From assembly GCA_965230795.1 (NCBI GenBank), contig OZ246020.1, forward strand, positions 3,162,001 through 3,226,000: DNA of 64,000 nucleotides, written 5' to 3'. The notes under the pieces are model-generated. The model was not told the DNA's origin, made no database searches, and was given only the letters and a program-made list of their open reading frames with translations. Positions 35,342 to 44,288 of this stretch are shown piece after piece. The position numbers and the translations under genes were made by a program. The stretch is from PZPK01 sp965230795. Lineage in GTDB: Bacteria > Pseudomonadota > Gammaproteobacteria > Pseudomonadales > Oleiphilaceae. Each line of letters starts with the position of its first letter. Position 1 is the first letter of the stretch.

Positions 35342-36898
35342 CTAAGGTATATTTTTTGCCCCCCAACCACCACCTCCTGGCGTTTCAATTGATAACTCAT
35401 CGCCGGCATCAGCTACAAACATCGCCTTATCGTCAAGTTGATGATCATTAAAAACATTTTTCCCTGCTTCGGCATCACCTCCACCTTGCACGCCCCAAGG
35501 TGGCCGAACGCGCCGTTCAGTGAGAAGTGTGACCGCAGTAGGTTCCAGAAATCTGTATGTACGGATTAATCCATCCCCCCCAGCATTGGCCCCCCGCCCC
35601 CCTGAGCCTCGGCGAATCGCATACTTATCTATCCGCAACGGATAGTGCGATTCAAGACTTTCCACAGGTGTATTTAAGGTGTTCGTCATGTGGCATTGCA
35701 CGGCATCAAAACCGTCGAAACTCGAGCTAGCCCCCATACCACCCCCAAGGGTTTCATAATAATCCCAATCGGATTTTCCGCCTCGCCCGCCCAGGGCGAC
35801 ATTATTCATTGTCCCCTGTGATGCAGCAGGGACATCAAGCCCCAGCTCTCCCAAGGCCCCTAACACAACATCAACAATTCTCATGCTGGTCTCTACATTG
35901 CCTGCGGCTACCGCCGCAGGCCCCCTGGCATTCACCAGGCAACACTCGGGAGCGAAGATTCTGATCTGCTCAAAAACTGCATGACATCGGGGGACATAAC
36001 TGGGTAGCAAACAAATAAATACATAATAAACGGCCGCTGCCGTCACACTGATTGGACAATTAAGATTACCCGCCACCTGAGAATCTGTCCCGGAGAAATC
36101 CGCAATAATTCCGGATTCATTAATGGTCACTTCGACAGATATAGCTATATTTTCGTTACCGAAACCATCAGAATCCATAACATCGCGAAACCGTCCTGTG
36201 CCCTTTGCAAACCTGGTGAACGCTTTTTGAGAAAGTTCTCGTCCATATTCATTCAAAGCCCTGATTCCGGACTCTAGATACTGATGACCAGCAACATCCT
36301 CACCTAACCAATCAAGCAAGCGCGTTCGTCCTACCGCATTCGCGCTCACTTGAGCCTGAAAATCACCAGGCAACGAAGACTTGGAACCTTCATGCTCAAT
36401 CTGGGCAAGCATCTCCAAGATGCTCTCATCCAAAACCCCAGCGCGGAACAACTTAACCGGCGAGATCAATACGCCTTCTTCTTCTATCTCTCGAGACAAG
36501 GGCATTGAGCCCGGAGAAGAGGAGCCAATGTTCGCGTGGTGCGCCCTGTTCGCGACAAAACCCAGCAATACTTGGCACTGATAAACAGGAGTAATTACGG
36601 TCACATCAGGTAAGTGCGTCCCTCCCATAAATGGGTCATTCAATACGACGACATCACCATCCTCCCATTCAAACTGCCCCACCAGATCTACCATGGCATA
36701 AGCCATACTACCCAAGTGAACCGGAATATGAGCCGCTTGTGCGCACATACGCCCCGCGGAATCAAAAAACGCACAGGAAAAGTCTTGCCTGTCCTTTATA
36801 TTCGGAGACAAAGCACTGCGTTTTAGCACATGCCCCATTTCCTCACATATGGCATTCAAACGACTACTGAATATGGCCAATTGAATACTGCTAAACAC
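35342..36898 (-). CDS. Hydantoinase B/oxoprolinase family protein
   Basis: A 518-residue HyuB-type subunit. Characteristic stretches: HVLKRSALSPNIKDRQDFSCA near residue 23, DGDVVVLNDPFMGGTHLPDVTVI near 80, DFSGTDSQVAGNLNCP, and the C-terminal RRGSGGRGANAGGDGLIR and ETPGGGGWG. HyuB works with HyuA in ATP-dependent cleavage of hydantoins or 5-oxoproline, but no hyuA is in the window, which leaves the reaction undefined. It is divergent from argD. The start MFSSIQLAIF lacks an obvious strong ribosome site. Confidence 0.9.
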   Translation of the reverse strand: MFSSIQLAIFSSRLNAICEEMGHVLKRSALSPNIKDRQDFSCAFFDSAGRMCAQAAHIPVHLGSMAYAMVDLVGQFEWEDGDVVVLNDPFMGGTHLPDVTVITPVYQCQVLLGFVANRAHHANIGSSSPGSMPLSREIEEEGVLISPVKLFRAGVLDESILEMLAQIEHEGSKSSLPGDFQAQVSANAVGRTRLLDWLGEDVAGHQYLESGIRALNEYGRELSQKAFTRFAKGTGRFRDVMDSDGFGNENIAISVEVTINESGIIADFSGTDSQVAGNLNCPISVTAAAVYYVFICLLPSYVPRCHAVFEQIRIFAPECCLVNARGPAAVAAGNVETSMRIVDVVLGALGELGLDVPAASQGTMNNVALGGRGGKSDWDYYETLGGGMGASSSFDGFDAVQCHMTNTLNTPVESLESHYPLRIDKYAIRRGSGGRGANAGGDGLIRTYRFLEPTAVTLLTERRVRPPWGVQGGGDAEAGKNVFNDHQLDDKAMFVADAGDELSIETPGGGGWGAKNIP

Positions 36899-36952
36899 AA
36901 TAACTTACCTCGTTAAGAGACGCATTTTGCCGGCAACAGATGTTGTAGCAAG

Positions 36953-36981
36953 TTGCCTAAGAACCCAAAGCACGCTAACAT
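36953..36981 (+). promoter_or_regulatory. Candidate sigma-70 promoter for argD-argF
   Basis: TTGCCT and TAACAT are separated by exactly 17 bp. Transcription would begin near 36988, a few bases before a hairpin with a T-tract. It is located in the gap between divergent hyuB and argD. Confidence 0.5.
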
Positions 36982-36993
36982 TACACGTTTACT

Positions 36994-37017
36994 AGGCAGC
37001 CTTATCGCTGCCTTTTT
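36994..37017 (+). terminator. Hairpin plus T-tract in the argD leader
   Basis: AGGCAGC and GCTGCCT form a 7-bp stem around CTTATC, followed by TTTT. It resembles an intrinsic terminator in the sense of argD, though no + strand gene precedes it. It lies 19 bp before the argD start and just after the predicted transcription start. It may be an attenuator or a 5'-stabilising hairpin. Confidence 0.55.
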
Positions 37018-37035
37018 ACGTTTTAAGAGAAAAAC

Positions 37036-38238
37036 ATGAACGACCAGGCATTGATGAATACATATGGCCGACTACCCGTCGCATTTGAAAGCGGTGATGG
37101 CGTGTGGCTTTATGATACTGATGGCAATAAATATTTCGACACCTTTTGCGGTATCGCAGTTTGCGGCCTTGGTCACGCCAATTCAGCTGTAACAAAAGCT
37201 ATCAAAGACCAAGCTGGACGTCTCGTTCATTGTTCAAACCTTTACCATAATCCTCTGCAAATAAACCTTGCCTCCAGACTATGCTCGTTATCGGGAATGG
37301 ACCGTGCATTTTTCTCAAATTCAGGTGCCGAAGCCAATGAAGCCGCAATAAAGCTGGCTCGCCGCTACGGTCATGAGCAAGGCATCCGGAAACCAACGAT
37401 CATAGTCATGGAACAGGCATTCCATGGCCGCACCATGGCAACATTAACGGCGACCGGCAATCGAAAAGTACAAGCTGGATTTGAACCGCTTTTATCCGGT
37501 TTTGTACGAGCGCCTTTTAATGACATTCAGGCCATTCACACCATTGCAAAATCAAATCCTGATGTTGTTGCAGTCATGCTTGAACCAATCCAGGGAGAAG
37601 GCGGTCTGCGTATCGCCGATCAGGCTTACCTATCCGAGCTTCGAACCCTTTGCAATGACAACAATTGGCTTCTCATTTTTGACGAAGTACAAACCGGGAA
37701 TGGGCGAACGGGCAACTATTTCGCAAGCAAGCATTTTGGAATTGAACCCGATGTTATAACAACAGCAAAAGGCCTGGGAAATGGCTACCCCATTGGCGCC
37801 TGTCTTGCCAAAGGAAAAGCAGCAGATGTGTTGGGTCCCGGCACACACGGCTCTACCTTCGGGGGTAACCCCTTAGGCTGCGCTGCGGCATTGGCCACCA
37901 TAGACGAAATCGAAACTCAAAACCTTTGTGAGAACGCAGTAAGACAAGGCAAATATATTCGCGAACAACTCGAAGCTGAATTGCTTAGCGCAGACTATAT
38001 TAGCGATATTCGCGGACTCGGATTGATGATCGGCATCGAGATGCGGGATCCCTGTGTTGCTCTGGTTGCATTAGCCAAGGCGAAAGGTCTGCTGCTGAAC
38101 GTGACCTCAGAAAAGGTTATTCGTTTGCTGCCGCCTCTCAATATGAGTGATGAAGAATGCGAATTCCTTATCAATGCGGTCGTTCAAATCATACGCCTTT
38201 ATGCCGCTGATGATCGCAGCAGGCCCAGACAAGCTTAA
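37036..38238 (+). CDS. argD: Acetylornithine aminotransferase (ArgD)
   Basis: A 400-residue class III PLP aminotransferase of arginine synthesis. Motifs: FFSNSGAEANEAAIKLAR, FHGRTMATLTATGN, LEPIQGEGG, LIFDEVQTGNGRTG and the PLP lysine in ITTAKGLGNGYPIGA; TFGGNPLGCAAA follows. It takes N-acetylglutamate semialdehyde to N-acetylornithine (and can act on succinylornithine or in lysine synthesis). argF follows after 39 bp. Confidence 0.95.
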   Translation: MNDQALMNTYGRLPVAFESGDGVWLYDTDGNKYFDTFCGIAVCGLGHANSAVTKAIKDQAGRLVHCSNLYHNPLQINLASRLCSLSGMDRAFFSNSGAEANEAAIKLARRYGHEQGIRKPTIIVMEQAFHGRTMATLTATGNRKVQAGFEPLLSGFVRAPFNDIQAIHTIAKSNPDVVAVMLEPIQGEGGLRIADQAYLSELRTLCNDNNWLLIFDEVQTGNGRTGNYFASKHFGIEPDVITTAKGLGNGYPIGACLAKGKAADVLGPGTHGSTFGGNPLGCAAALATIDEIETQNLCENAVRQGKYIREQLEAELLSADYISDIRGLGLMIGIEMRDPCVALVALAKAKGLLLNVTSEKVIRLLPPLNMSDEECEFLINAVVQIIRLYAADDRSRPRQA

Positions 38239-38277
38239 TCCTACTTTATATAAACATCCTATTTACTCGAGATAATC

Positions 38278-39186
38278 ATGGCATTGCGACACTTTCTCAC
38301 GCTCAGTGATTTGAGCAAAAGTGAGTTAACCCAAATCATTGAGCGTGCAATTGCACTGAAAGCGGAACATAAAAAAGGGAATATTTACGAACCCCTTAAA
38401 AACAGAGTGCTGGCGCTGATATTCGAAAAGTCTTCCACACGCACCCGCGTGTCTTTCGAATCCGCCATGGCGCAATTTGGTGGTTCATCCCTGTTTCTTT
38501 CTCCCAGAGATACCCAGTTGGGACGCGGTGAGCCCATCGAAGACAGCGCGAAAGTGCTGTCCCGAATGGTGGATGCCATTGCCATTCGTACGTTTGAGCA
38601 TAAAAAACTTGAGTTGTTTGCGCAGAATTCCTCCGTTCCCGTAATCAATGCGCTAACTGACGATTTCCATCCGTGCCAGCTGTTAGCCGACATGCAAACG
38701 TACCATGAGCATCGTGGCTCTATCAGCGGCAAAAAAGTTGTCTGGGTGGGCGATGGCAACAACATGTGCAACTCGTTTATCAAGGCAGCGATGATGCTTG
38801 ATTTTGAGTTAGTCGTTGCCGCTCCTGAGGGCTACGATCCAAATACCGATTTGCTAAAACGTGCAGGTAAACATGCCCACATTGAACGAGATCCGGTGAC
38901 TGCAGTCAAACAATCAGATCTTGTCGTTACAGATGTATGGGCGTCCATGGGACAGGAAGCTGAACAGAATCAACGCGCCGGGATCTTTAAAAACTATCAG
39001 GTATCTCCAGAGCTTATGAGCCACGCTAATTCAGATGCACTGTTTATGCACTGTTTACCCGCACACAGGGGTGAGGAGATCAGTGAGGATATGCTCGAGC
39101 ACTCTTCTTCTGTCGTCTGGGATGAAGCTGAAAACCGCCTGCACGCACAAAAAGCCCTGCTCGAGTTCCTGCTCTGCAACGCATGA
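38278..39186 (+). CDS. argF: Ornithine carbamoyltransferase (ArgF)
   Basis: A 302-residue anabolic OTCase. The carbamoyl-phosphate motif STRTRVSFE, the NALTDDFHPCQLLAD motif and the ornithine-binding HCLPAHRGEE are intact; VWASMGQE is also conserved. It makes citrulline from ornithine. It lies downstream of argD, with the ABC ATPase gene starting 20 bp later, so the three may share a transcript. Confidence 0.97.
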   Translation: MALRHFLTLSDLSKSELTQIIERAIALKAEHKKGNIYEPLKNRVLALIFEKSSTRTRVSFESAMAQFGGSSLFLSPRDTQLGRGEPIEDSAKVLSRMVDAIAIRTFEHKKLELFAQNSSVPVINALTDDFHPCQLLADMQTYHEHRGSISGKKVVWVGDGNNMCNSFIKAAMMLDFELVVAAPEGYDPNTDLLKRAGKHAHIERDPVTAVKQSDLVVTDVWASMGQEAEQNQRAGIFKNYQVSPELMSHANSDALFMHCLPAHRGEEISEDMLEHSSSVVWDEAENRLHAQKALLEFLLCNA

Positions 39187-39206
39187 TCAAAGGGAGATAG
39201 ACGTAC

Positions 39207-40250
39207 TTGGCCGGCCTGCTCGAAGTTTCCAACATTCAGTGCAATTACGATAACCTGGTTGTCATTAAAGATCTCAGTTTCACATTGGCTGATGGCGACA
39301 TAGGTTGCCTTCTCGGCCCCAGCGGCTGTGGAAAAAGCACGATACTTCGAGCCATTGCAGGTTTTGAAAATTTGCATGCCGGTCAGATAAGCCTGGCAGG
39401 CAAGACCCTTTCAAGCACCCGGGAATCAGTCGCCCCTGAGCACCGAAGCATAGGAATGGTTTTTCAGGACTACGCTTTATTTCCACACCTAAATGTTGCA
39501 GATAATATTCACTTTGGATTGAAAAAAATCTCGAAGAAAATTGCTTCAGATCGAGTATCGAAACTCATCGAACTTGTTAACTTAAGTGGGTTTGAAGCCC
39601 GCTACCCTCACGAGCTCTCGGGTGGACAGCAACAGCGCGTGGCATTGGCGAGGGCACTGGCACCAGAACCCTCACTGATTCTTCTGGACGAACCTTTCTC
39701 CAACCTCGACACGGAACTTAGAAACCGATTGAGCATCGATATTCGGGACATCCTGAAAGAGCTGGGAATCAGTGCTATTTTGGTCACACACGACCAAAAG
39801 GAAGCGTTTGCCATGTGTGACCAGGTAGGTGTTATTGATAGCGGGACAATCCAACAATGGGGAACTCCTTTCGAGCTCTACCACGAGCCCGTCAATCGTT
39901 TTGTGGCCCGATTTGTTGGTAGAGGCTCGTTCATTCGCGGAACCACGCTAACTCCGGACACTTTTGACAGCGAACTGGGAATCATTCAAGGAAATCGCGC
40001 CTACAACTGGCCGGCCAAATGCCCGGTGGAGATTCTGATACGGCCCGATGATATTGTCTTCGACTCCGACTCTCCCCTATCGGGCACTATCAGCGGCAAG
40101 ACATTCGCTGGCACCTTTACCCAATATCAGATCACACTTAAGTCCGGCACGCATATAGAGGCATCTTTCCCAAGTCATCAGGATCTCTATATAGGCAACT
40201 CAGTGAACTTCGCTTTGGATGCAGAACATTTGATCGCCTATCCGCTCTGA
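39207..40250 (+). CDS. FbpC-like ABC transporter ATP-binding protein
   Basis: A 347-residue ATPase of the iron/sulfate/spermidine importer type. Walker A GPSGCGKST, Q-loop VFQDYALFPHLN, signature LSGGQQQRVALARAL, Walker B LILLDEPFSNLD and the H-loop VTHDQKEAFA are all intact. The C-terminal 100 residues are a TOBE-like regulatory domain. Best resemblance is to ferric-iron transporters (FbpC), but no permease or binding protein is adjacent. The start is TTG 39207 with AGGGAG upstream. Confidence 0.88.
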   Translation: MAGLLEVSNIQCNYDNLVVIKDLSFTLADGDIGCLLGPSGCGKSTILRAIAGFENLHAGQISLAGKTLSSTRESVAPEHRSIGMVFQDYALFPHLNVADNIHFGLKKISKKIASDRVSKLIELVNLSGFEARYPHELSGGQQQRVALARALAPEPSLILLDEPFSNLDTELRNRLSIDIRDILKELGISAILVTHDQKEAFAMCDQVGVIDSGTIQQWGTPFELYHEPVNRFVARFVGRGSFIRGTTLTPDTFDSELGIIQGNRAYNWPAKCPVEILIRPDDIVFDSDSPLSGTISGKTFAGTFTQYQITLKSGTHIEASFPSHQDLYIGNSVNFALDAEHLIAYPL

Positions 40251-40273
40251 TTGCGATTTGAAAGTGCATCGAC

Positions 40274-41752
40274 TCAGTTAACCAATCGATGCACAGCGTC
40301 CAACCACCCCTGGTAAAGCTGGTCCGAATCGACCGTTGACAGAGCGGGCTCGAACCGCCTCTCCATCGACCACAAATTACCGATTTCATCCAGATTCTCA
40401 AATACTCCCACGTAAAGACCAGCCATATATGCCGCACCTAATGCAGTGGTTTCCACAACCTCGGGTCTATCGACTGGAATCGCCAAAAGATCCGACAAAA
40501 ACTGTACAACCCAGTCATTGACCACCATACCGCCGTCAACTCGCAATCCATTTACCTTGGCACCGTCTTTTGCCATGGCCTCGATCAAATCGCGTGTCTG
40601 ATAGCAAACAGATTGCAACCCAGCCGTCACGATTTCTGCTATTCCGGTGTCCCGGGTCAAACCGAACAAGGCTCCACGAGCGGAGGGATCCCAGTATGGA
40701 GCTCCGAGTCCTGTGAACGCAGGAACCAGATAAACCGAATTGTTATACCCGACCTGATTAGCGAGCGCCTCCGTCTCGCTAGCATGAGACACAAGCTTTA
40801 AACCATCTCGCAACCATTGAACCGCCGCACCGGCAACGAAGATACTACCCTCAAGGCCATAAGTGGCTTTCCCTCCGATACGATAAGCGACCGTGGAAAG
40901 CAGCCGGTTCCGGGATTGAATAACCTTGTCTCCGGTATTAAGCACCATAAAACAGCCCGTACCATACGTACTCTTTACCATGCCAGGCTTGAAGCAGGCC
41001 TGCCCCACCAACGCCGCTTGCTGATCCCCAATCACGCCGCATATAGGGATGGTTTTGCCGAACCAGGACTCTACTGCATAGCCATAGTCGTCACTACAGT
41101 CTTTGACCTCTGGCAGCATGGCACCTGGCACTCCGAACAGCGACAGCAGTTCCTTGTCCCAACTTTGCTCGTGAATATTGAACAGAGAAGTCCTTGAGGC
41201 ATTGGTCGCATCGGTTGCATGCACCTGCCCATTTGTCAGGCGCCATAACAAGTAAGTATCAACTGTGCCAAACGCCAACTCGCCATGTTCTGCCTTCTCT
41301 TTGGCACCTTCGACATTATCCAGGATCCAGCGAATCTTGCTGGCAGAAAAATACGGGTCGATCAGCAGACCTGTCTTTGCCTGTACCTTGCCCTCTGCTC
41401 CCGATTGCTTTAGCGACTCGCAAAAGTTTGCAGTCCGCCGGTCTTGCCATACGATAGCTGGATGAATGGTTTCGCCCGTTTTCCTATCCCACACCAGAGT
41501 CGTTTCCCGCTGATTGGTGATACCAATTGCACAAATGGAATCCACAGCCCCTGGCACCTGCTTAATCACCTGACGACAAACCGACAGTGTCGATTCCCAG
41601 ATTTCTTCAGGATCGTGCTCCACCCAACCGTCATTGGGAAAAAACTGCTTAAACTCCTGCTGAGCGGTGGATATGTGCTTCCCATACTCATCAAACAATA
41701 GCGCGCGCGAGCTGGTAGTACCCTGATCAATAGATAGCAAGTAGCGGGTCAT
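40274..41752 (-). CDS. glpK: Glycerol kinase
   Basis: A 492-residue FGGY kinase that makes glycerol 3-phosphate from glycerol and ATP. N-terminal LSIDQGTTSSRALLFDE, GWVEHDPEEIW, the FGGY-type GTVDTYLLWRL segment, SKIRWILDN, and the ATP-binding GGMVVNDWVVQFLSD plus GAAYMAGLYVG are present. It is divergent from glpR. No glpF is adjacent, unlike the common glpFK arrangement. Confidence 0.97.
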   Translation of the reverse strand: MTRYLLSIDQGTTSSRALLFDEYGKHISTAQQEFKQFFPNDGWVEHDPEEIWESTLSVCRQVIKQVPGAVDSICAIGITNQRETTLVWDRKTGETIHPAIVWQDRRTANFCESLKQSGAEGKVQAKTGLLIDPYFSASKIRWILDNVEGAKEKAEHGELAFGTVDTYLLWRLTNGQVHATDATNASRTSLFNIHEQSWDKELLSLFGVPGAMLPEVKDCSDDYGYAVESWFGKTIPICGVIGDQQAALVGQACFKPGMVKSTYGTGCFMVLNTGDKVIQSRNRLLSTVAYRIGGKATYGLEGSIFVAGAAVQWLRDGLKLVSHASETEALANQVGYNNSVYLVPAFTGLGAPYWDPSARGALFGLTRDTGIAEIVTAGLQSVCYQTRDLIEAMAKDGAKVNGLRVDGGMVVNDWVVQFLSDLLAIPVDRPEVVETTALGAAYMAGLYVGVFENLDEIGNLWSMERRFEPALSTVDSDQLYQGWLDAVHRLVN

Positions 41753-41798
41753 GATTCGTTCCTGTGTTCATTGTTATATTCAATTCTGGAAGTAAAAA

Positions 41799-41825
41799 GG
41801 CCTGCTAATGTTATGATTAGCGGCC
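41799..41825. repeat. Inverted repeat between divergent glpK and glpR
   Basis: GCTAAT, GTTATG, ATTAGC forms a perfect 6-bp inverted repeat, extended outward by GGCC on each side with one bulged T on the left. It sits 46 bp from the glpK start and 29 bp from the glpR start. It does not fit the GlpR operator consensus; an operator for another factor or an mRNA hairpin are both possible. Confidence 0.5.
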
Positions 41826-41854
41826 CATCAATTCTGTTTTGTTGTTGTTCACTT

Positions 41855-42613
41855 ATGAAGCAAGCTATTCGTCAAGAGCGCATCGTTGAGATAGTCAATC
41901 AATCCGGTTTCGCCAGCATTGAAGATCTGGCGAGCACATTCAATGTCACTCACCAAACCATCCGCCGCGACCTTAACGAGCTGGATAAACAGCAAAAAAT
42001 ACAGCGCTATCATGGTGGAGCCGGTTTGAGCTCAACCGTTAGCAATGCCCCTTACTCCAACCGAAAAATCCAGCATCTGGAAGACAAGCAGCGAATAGCC
42101 GAATGTATAGCGCAAAAAATACCAGACTACTCGTCCATGTTCATTAACATTGGTACGACGACCGAAGCAATCGCTCAAGCGCTCATGAAACACCATGGCC
42201 TTACGGTCATCACCAACAACCTTCATGTCGCCAGTATTATGAGCCGCAAGGATGATTTCAAAATTATTATTGCTGGAGGTGTTGTCCGCAATCGCGATGG
42301 AGGCATCATGGGCGAGGCAACCATCGATTTTGTCAGCCAGTTCAAAGTGGATTACGCCATAATCGGCATCAGCGGCATTGACGACAGCGGGGATTTACTC
42401 GATTTTGATTACCAGGAAGTTCGTGTATCCAAAGCGATCGTCTCTAACTCACGCAATATCTTTTTAGCTGCTGACCACTCCAAATTTGGACGAGACGCTA
42501 TGACCCGGCTCGGCAATATTTCTCAAGTCCACCACGTCTTCACCAGCGCAGTCCCACCCGACTCCATCCGCAAGATCTTAAAACAAAACCAGATCCAGTT
42601 GACGGTCGTTTAA
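41855..42613 (+). CDS. glpR: Glycerol-3-phosphate regulon repressor GlpR (DeoR family)
   Basis: A 252-residue DeoR-family repressor: winged helix-turn-helix at 1-57 (SIEDLASTFNVTHQTIRRDL) and a sugar-phosphate sensor domain with NIGTTTEAIAQAL and DYAIIGISGID. It starts at ATG 41855; the open frame reaches back to 41771 but the extra residues are not family-like. Lying between glpK and glpD, it is expected to repress them until glycerol 3-phosphate binds. Two candidate operators lie before glpD. Confidence 0.93.
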   Translation: MKQAIRQERIVEIVNQSGFASIEDLASTFNVTHQTIRRDLNELDKQQKIQRYHGGAGLSSTVSNAPYSNRKIQHLEDKQRIAECIAQKIPDYSSMFINIGTTTEAIAQALMKHHGLTVITNNLHVASIMSRKDDFKIIIAGGVVRNRDGGIMGEATIDFVSQFKVDYAIIGISGIDDSGDLLDFDYQEVRVSKAIVSNSRNIFLAADHSKFGRDAMTRLGNISQVHHVFTSAVPPDSIRKILKQNQIQLTVV

Positions 42614-42666
42614 AGCCCCTTGCGCTCTCAAAGGCCATAAACAATCAATACTCCCAGCCTGCATAA

Positions 42667-42684
42667 ATGTTCGATTAGCGACAT
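42667..42684. promoter_or_regulatory. Candidate GlpR operator 1 upstream of glpD
   Basis: ATGTTCGATTAGCGACAT is an imperfect palindrome that closely follows the GlpR pattern of TTCG and CGAA half-sites flanked by AT-rich ends. It lies about 75-92 bp before the glpD ATG. Confidence 0.6.
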
Positions 42685-42726
42685 ATAGCATTTTTTTATC
42701 ATCTTAATGTTGCTATCATAACATCA

Positions 42727-42744
42727 TATATTCGTTTTCCAACA
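42727..42744. promoter_or_regulatory. Candidate GlpR operator 2 upstream of glpD
   Basis: ATATTCGTTTTCCAACAT matches the same half-site layout with one mismatch in the right arm (CCAACAT in place of CGAACAT). It lies 15 bp before the glpD ATG, where repressor would block initiation or early elongation. Confidence 0.5.
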
Positions 42745-42758
42745 TTTGTGTGTACATC

Positions 42759-44288
42759 ATGTCTTCAAAAATTTTTGACCTGGCCATTGTCGGTGGCGGC
42801 ATTAACGGTTGCGGAATAGCAAATGATGCCGCCGGCAGGGGCCTGAATGTGTTCCTGTGCGAACAAAATGATCTGGCTTCAGGTACGTCTTCCGCAAGCA
42901 GCAAATTAATTCATGGTGGATTACGCTATCTGGAACATTACGAATTCCGCCTGGTTCGTGAAGCTTTGAAAGAAAGAGAAGTTTTACTGAGAAAAGCCCC
43001 CCACCTGGTGAAGCCTCTTAAATTTACCATGCCACACCGCCCTCACCTCAGACCGGCATGGATGATACGTATCGGTTTGTTTTTATATGACCATCTATGC
43101 AGGGAAAATCGGCTTCCGCGAACCCGGACCACGTCTTTAATAGACAACAGCCCTTTTAAGAATGGCATAACTAAAGGCTTTCAATACTACGACTGCTGGG
43201 TGGATGACGCCCGCCTTGTTATTACCAACGCAAAACAGGCCCGACAATTGGGTGCAGATATTCGAGTACAAACCCAATGTACCAGGCTTGAACATCTTAC
43301 AGACAGCAAACTGTGGAAACTCACACTGAAAAACACGATAAGTGGTGATAAAACCACTATCCTAAGTCGACACGTTGTAAATGCTGCGGGACCATGGTTA
43401 AACCTGTTTCAGACCCATGCGATTGAACAGATCAAACCAACAAAACGTATCCGCCTAATTAAAGGCAGCCACATCGTTGTTCCGAAAGTATCGCAATCAG
43501 ATGAAGCATTCATTCTTCAGAACGAAGACAAGCGCGTGGTTTTTGTTTTACCGTATCAAAACAAATTTTCAATTATCGGTACCACAGATAAAGAATATAA
43601 CGGCGACCCGGCAAAGGTTGAAATAGACGACCAGGAAATCGATTACCTGCTGGCTGTTTACAACAGCCATTTCAAACAGCCACTCAGTCGCGAGGATATC
43701 GTCAATACATACTCTGGAATACGTCCGTTATGTGACGATGAATCCGCGGATCCGTCCGCTATCACTCGCGACTATACGATTGATACACAAGCGATTGGTG
43801 AGAACGCGCTGGTCTCTATATACGGTGGAAAAATAACGACTTATCGAAAGCTTGCAGAAGCGGTGATGGCGAAGCTATCCAATTTTATCCCCAACCTTGC
43901 ACCCCCATGGACAGCGCATTCTCCACTCCCGGGAGCCGGCAACCTTGACGACTCGTACTCCGACATTTTGGACCTATTAGCAAAGCAGTTGCCCTGGTTA
44001 TCACATGCAACACTGGAGCGTTATGCAAGAAGCTATGGACTGGACTGTTTAGAGTTTCTGGATGGAAAATCCAAACAAGAAGATCTGGGACACTGCTTCG
44101 GTAGCGATCTGTACCAGTGCGAAGTCGATTATTTACTCCATGAGGAATGGTCCAACAAAGCGGACGATATTCTGTGGCGCCGGAGCAAATTGGGACTGGA
44201 GTTAAGTGCGGCGGAAACGCAGGCTCTGCAGAGTTACATTACCAGTGAGCAGGAGCCCGTCGTTGAACATACCCCGCTTGCCAGCTAG
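42759..44288 (+). CDS. glpD: Aerobic glycerol-3-phosphate dehydrogenase
   Basis: A 509-residue membrane-associated flavoenzyme oxidising glycerol 3-phosphate to dihydroxyacetone phosphate and feeding quinone. FAD motif LAIVGGGINGCGIANDAAG near the start, then SSKLIHGGLRYLEHYEFRLV, KGSHIVVPK, IGTTDKEYNGDP and YGGKITTYRKLAE. The ATG at 42759 follows a GTG at 42750 with the frame open; family similarity starts at the ATG. It overlaps the convergent histidine kinase gene by four bases. Confidence 0.96.
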   Translation: MSSKIFDLAIVGGGINGCGIANDAAGRGLNVFLCEQNDLASGTSSASSKLIHGGLRYLEHYEFRLVREALKEREVLLRKAPHLVKPLKFTMPHRPHLRPAWMIRIGLFLYDHLCRENRLPRTRTTSLIDNSPFKNGITKGFQYYDCWVDDARLVITNAKQARQLGADIRVQTQCTRLEHLTDSKLWKLTLKNTISGDKTTILSRHVVNAAGPWLNLFQTHAIEQIKPTKRIRLIKGSHIVVPKVSQSDEAFILQNEDKRVVFVLPYQNKFSIIGTTDKEYNGDPAKVEIDDQEIDYLLAVYNSHFKQPLSREDIVNTYSGIRPLCDDESADPSAITRDYTIDTQAIGENALVSIYGGKITTYRKLAEAVMAKLSNFIPNLAPPWTAHSPLPGAGNLDDSYSDILDLLAKQLPWLSHATLERYARSYGLDCLEFLDGKSKQEDLGHCFGSDLYQCEVDYLLHEEWSNKADDILWRRSKLGLELSAAETQALQSYITSEQEPVVEHTPLAS

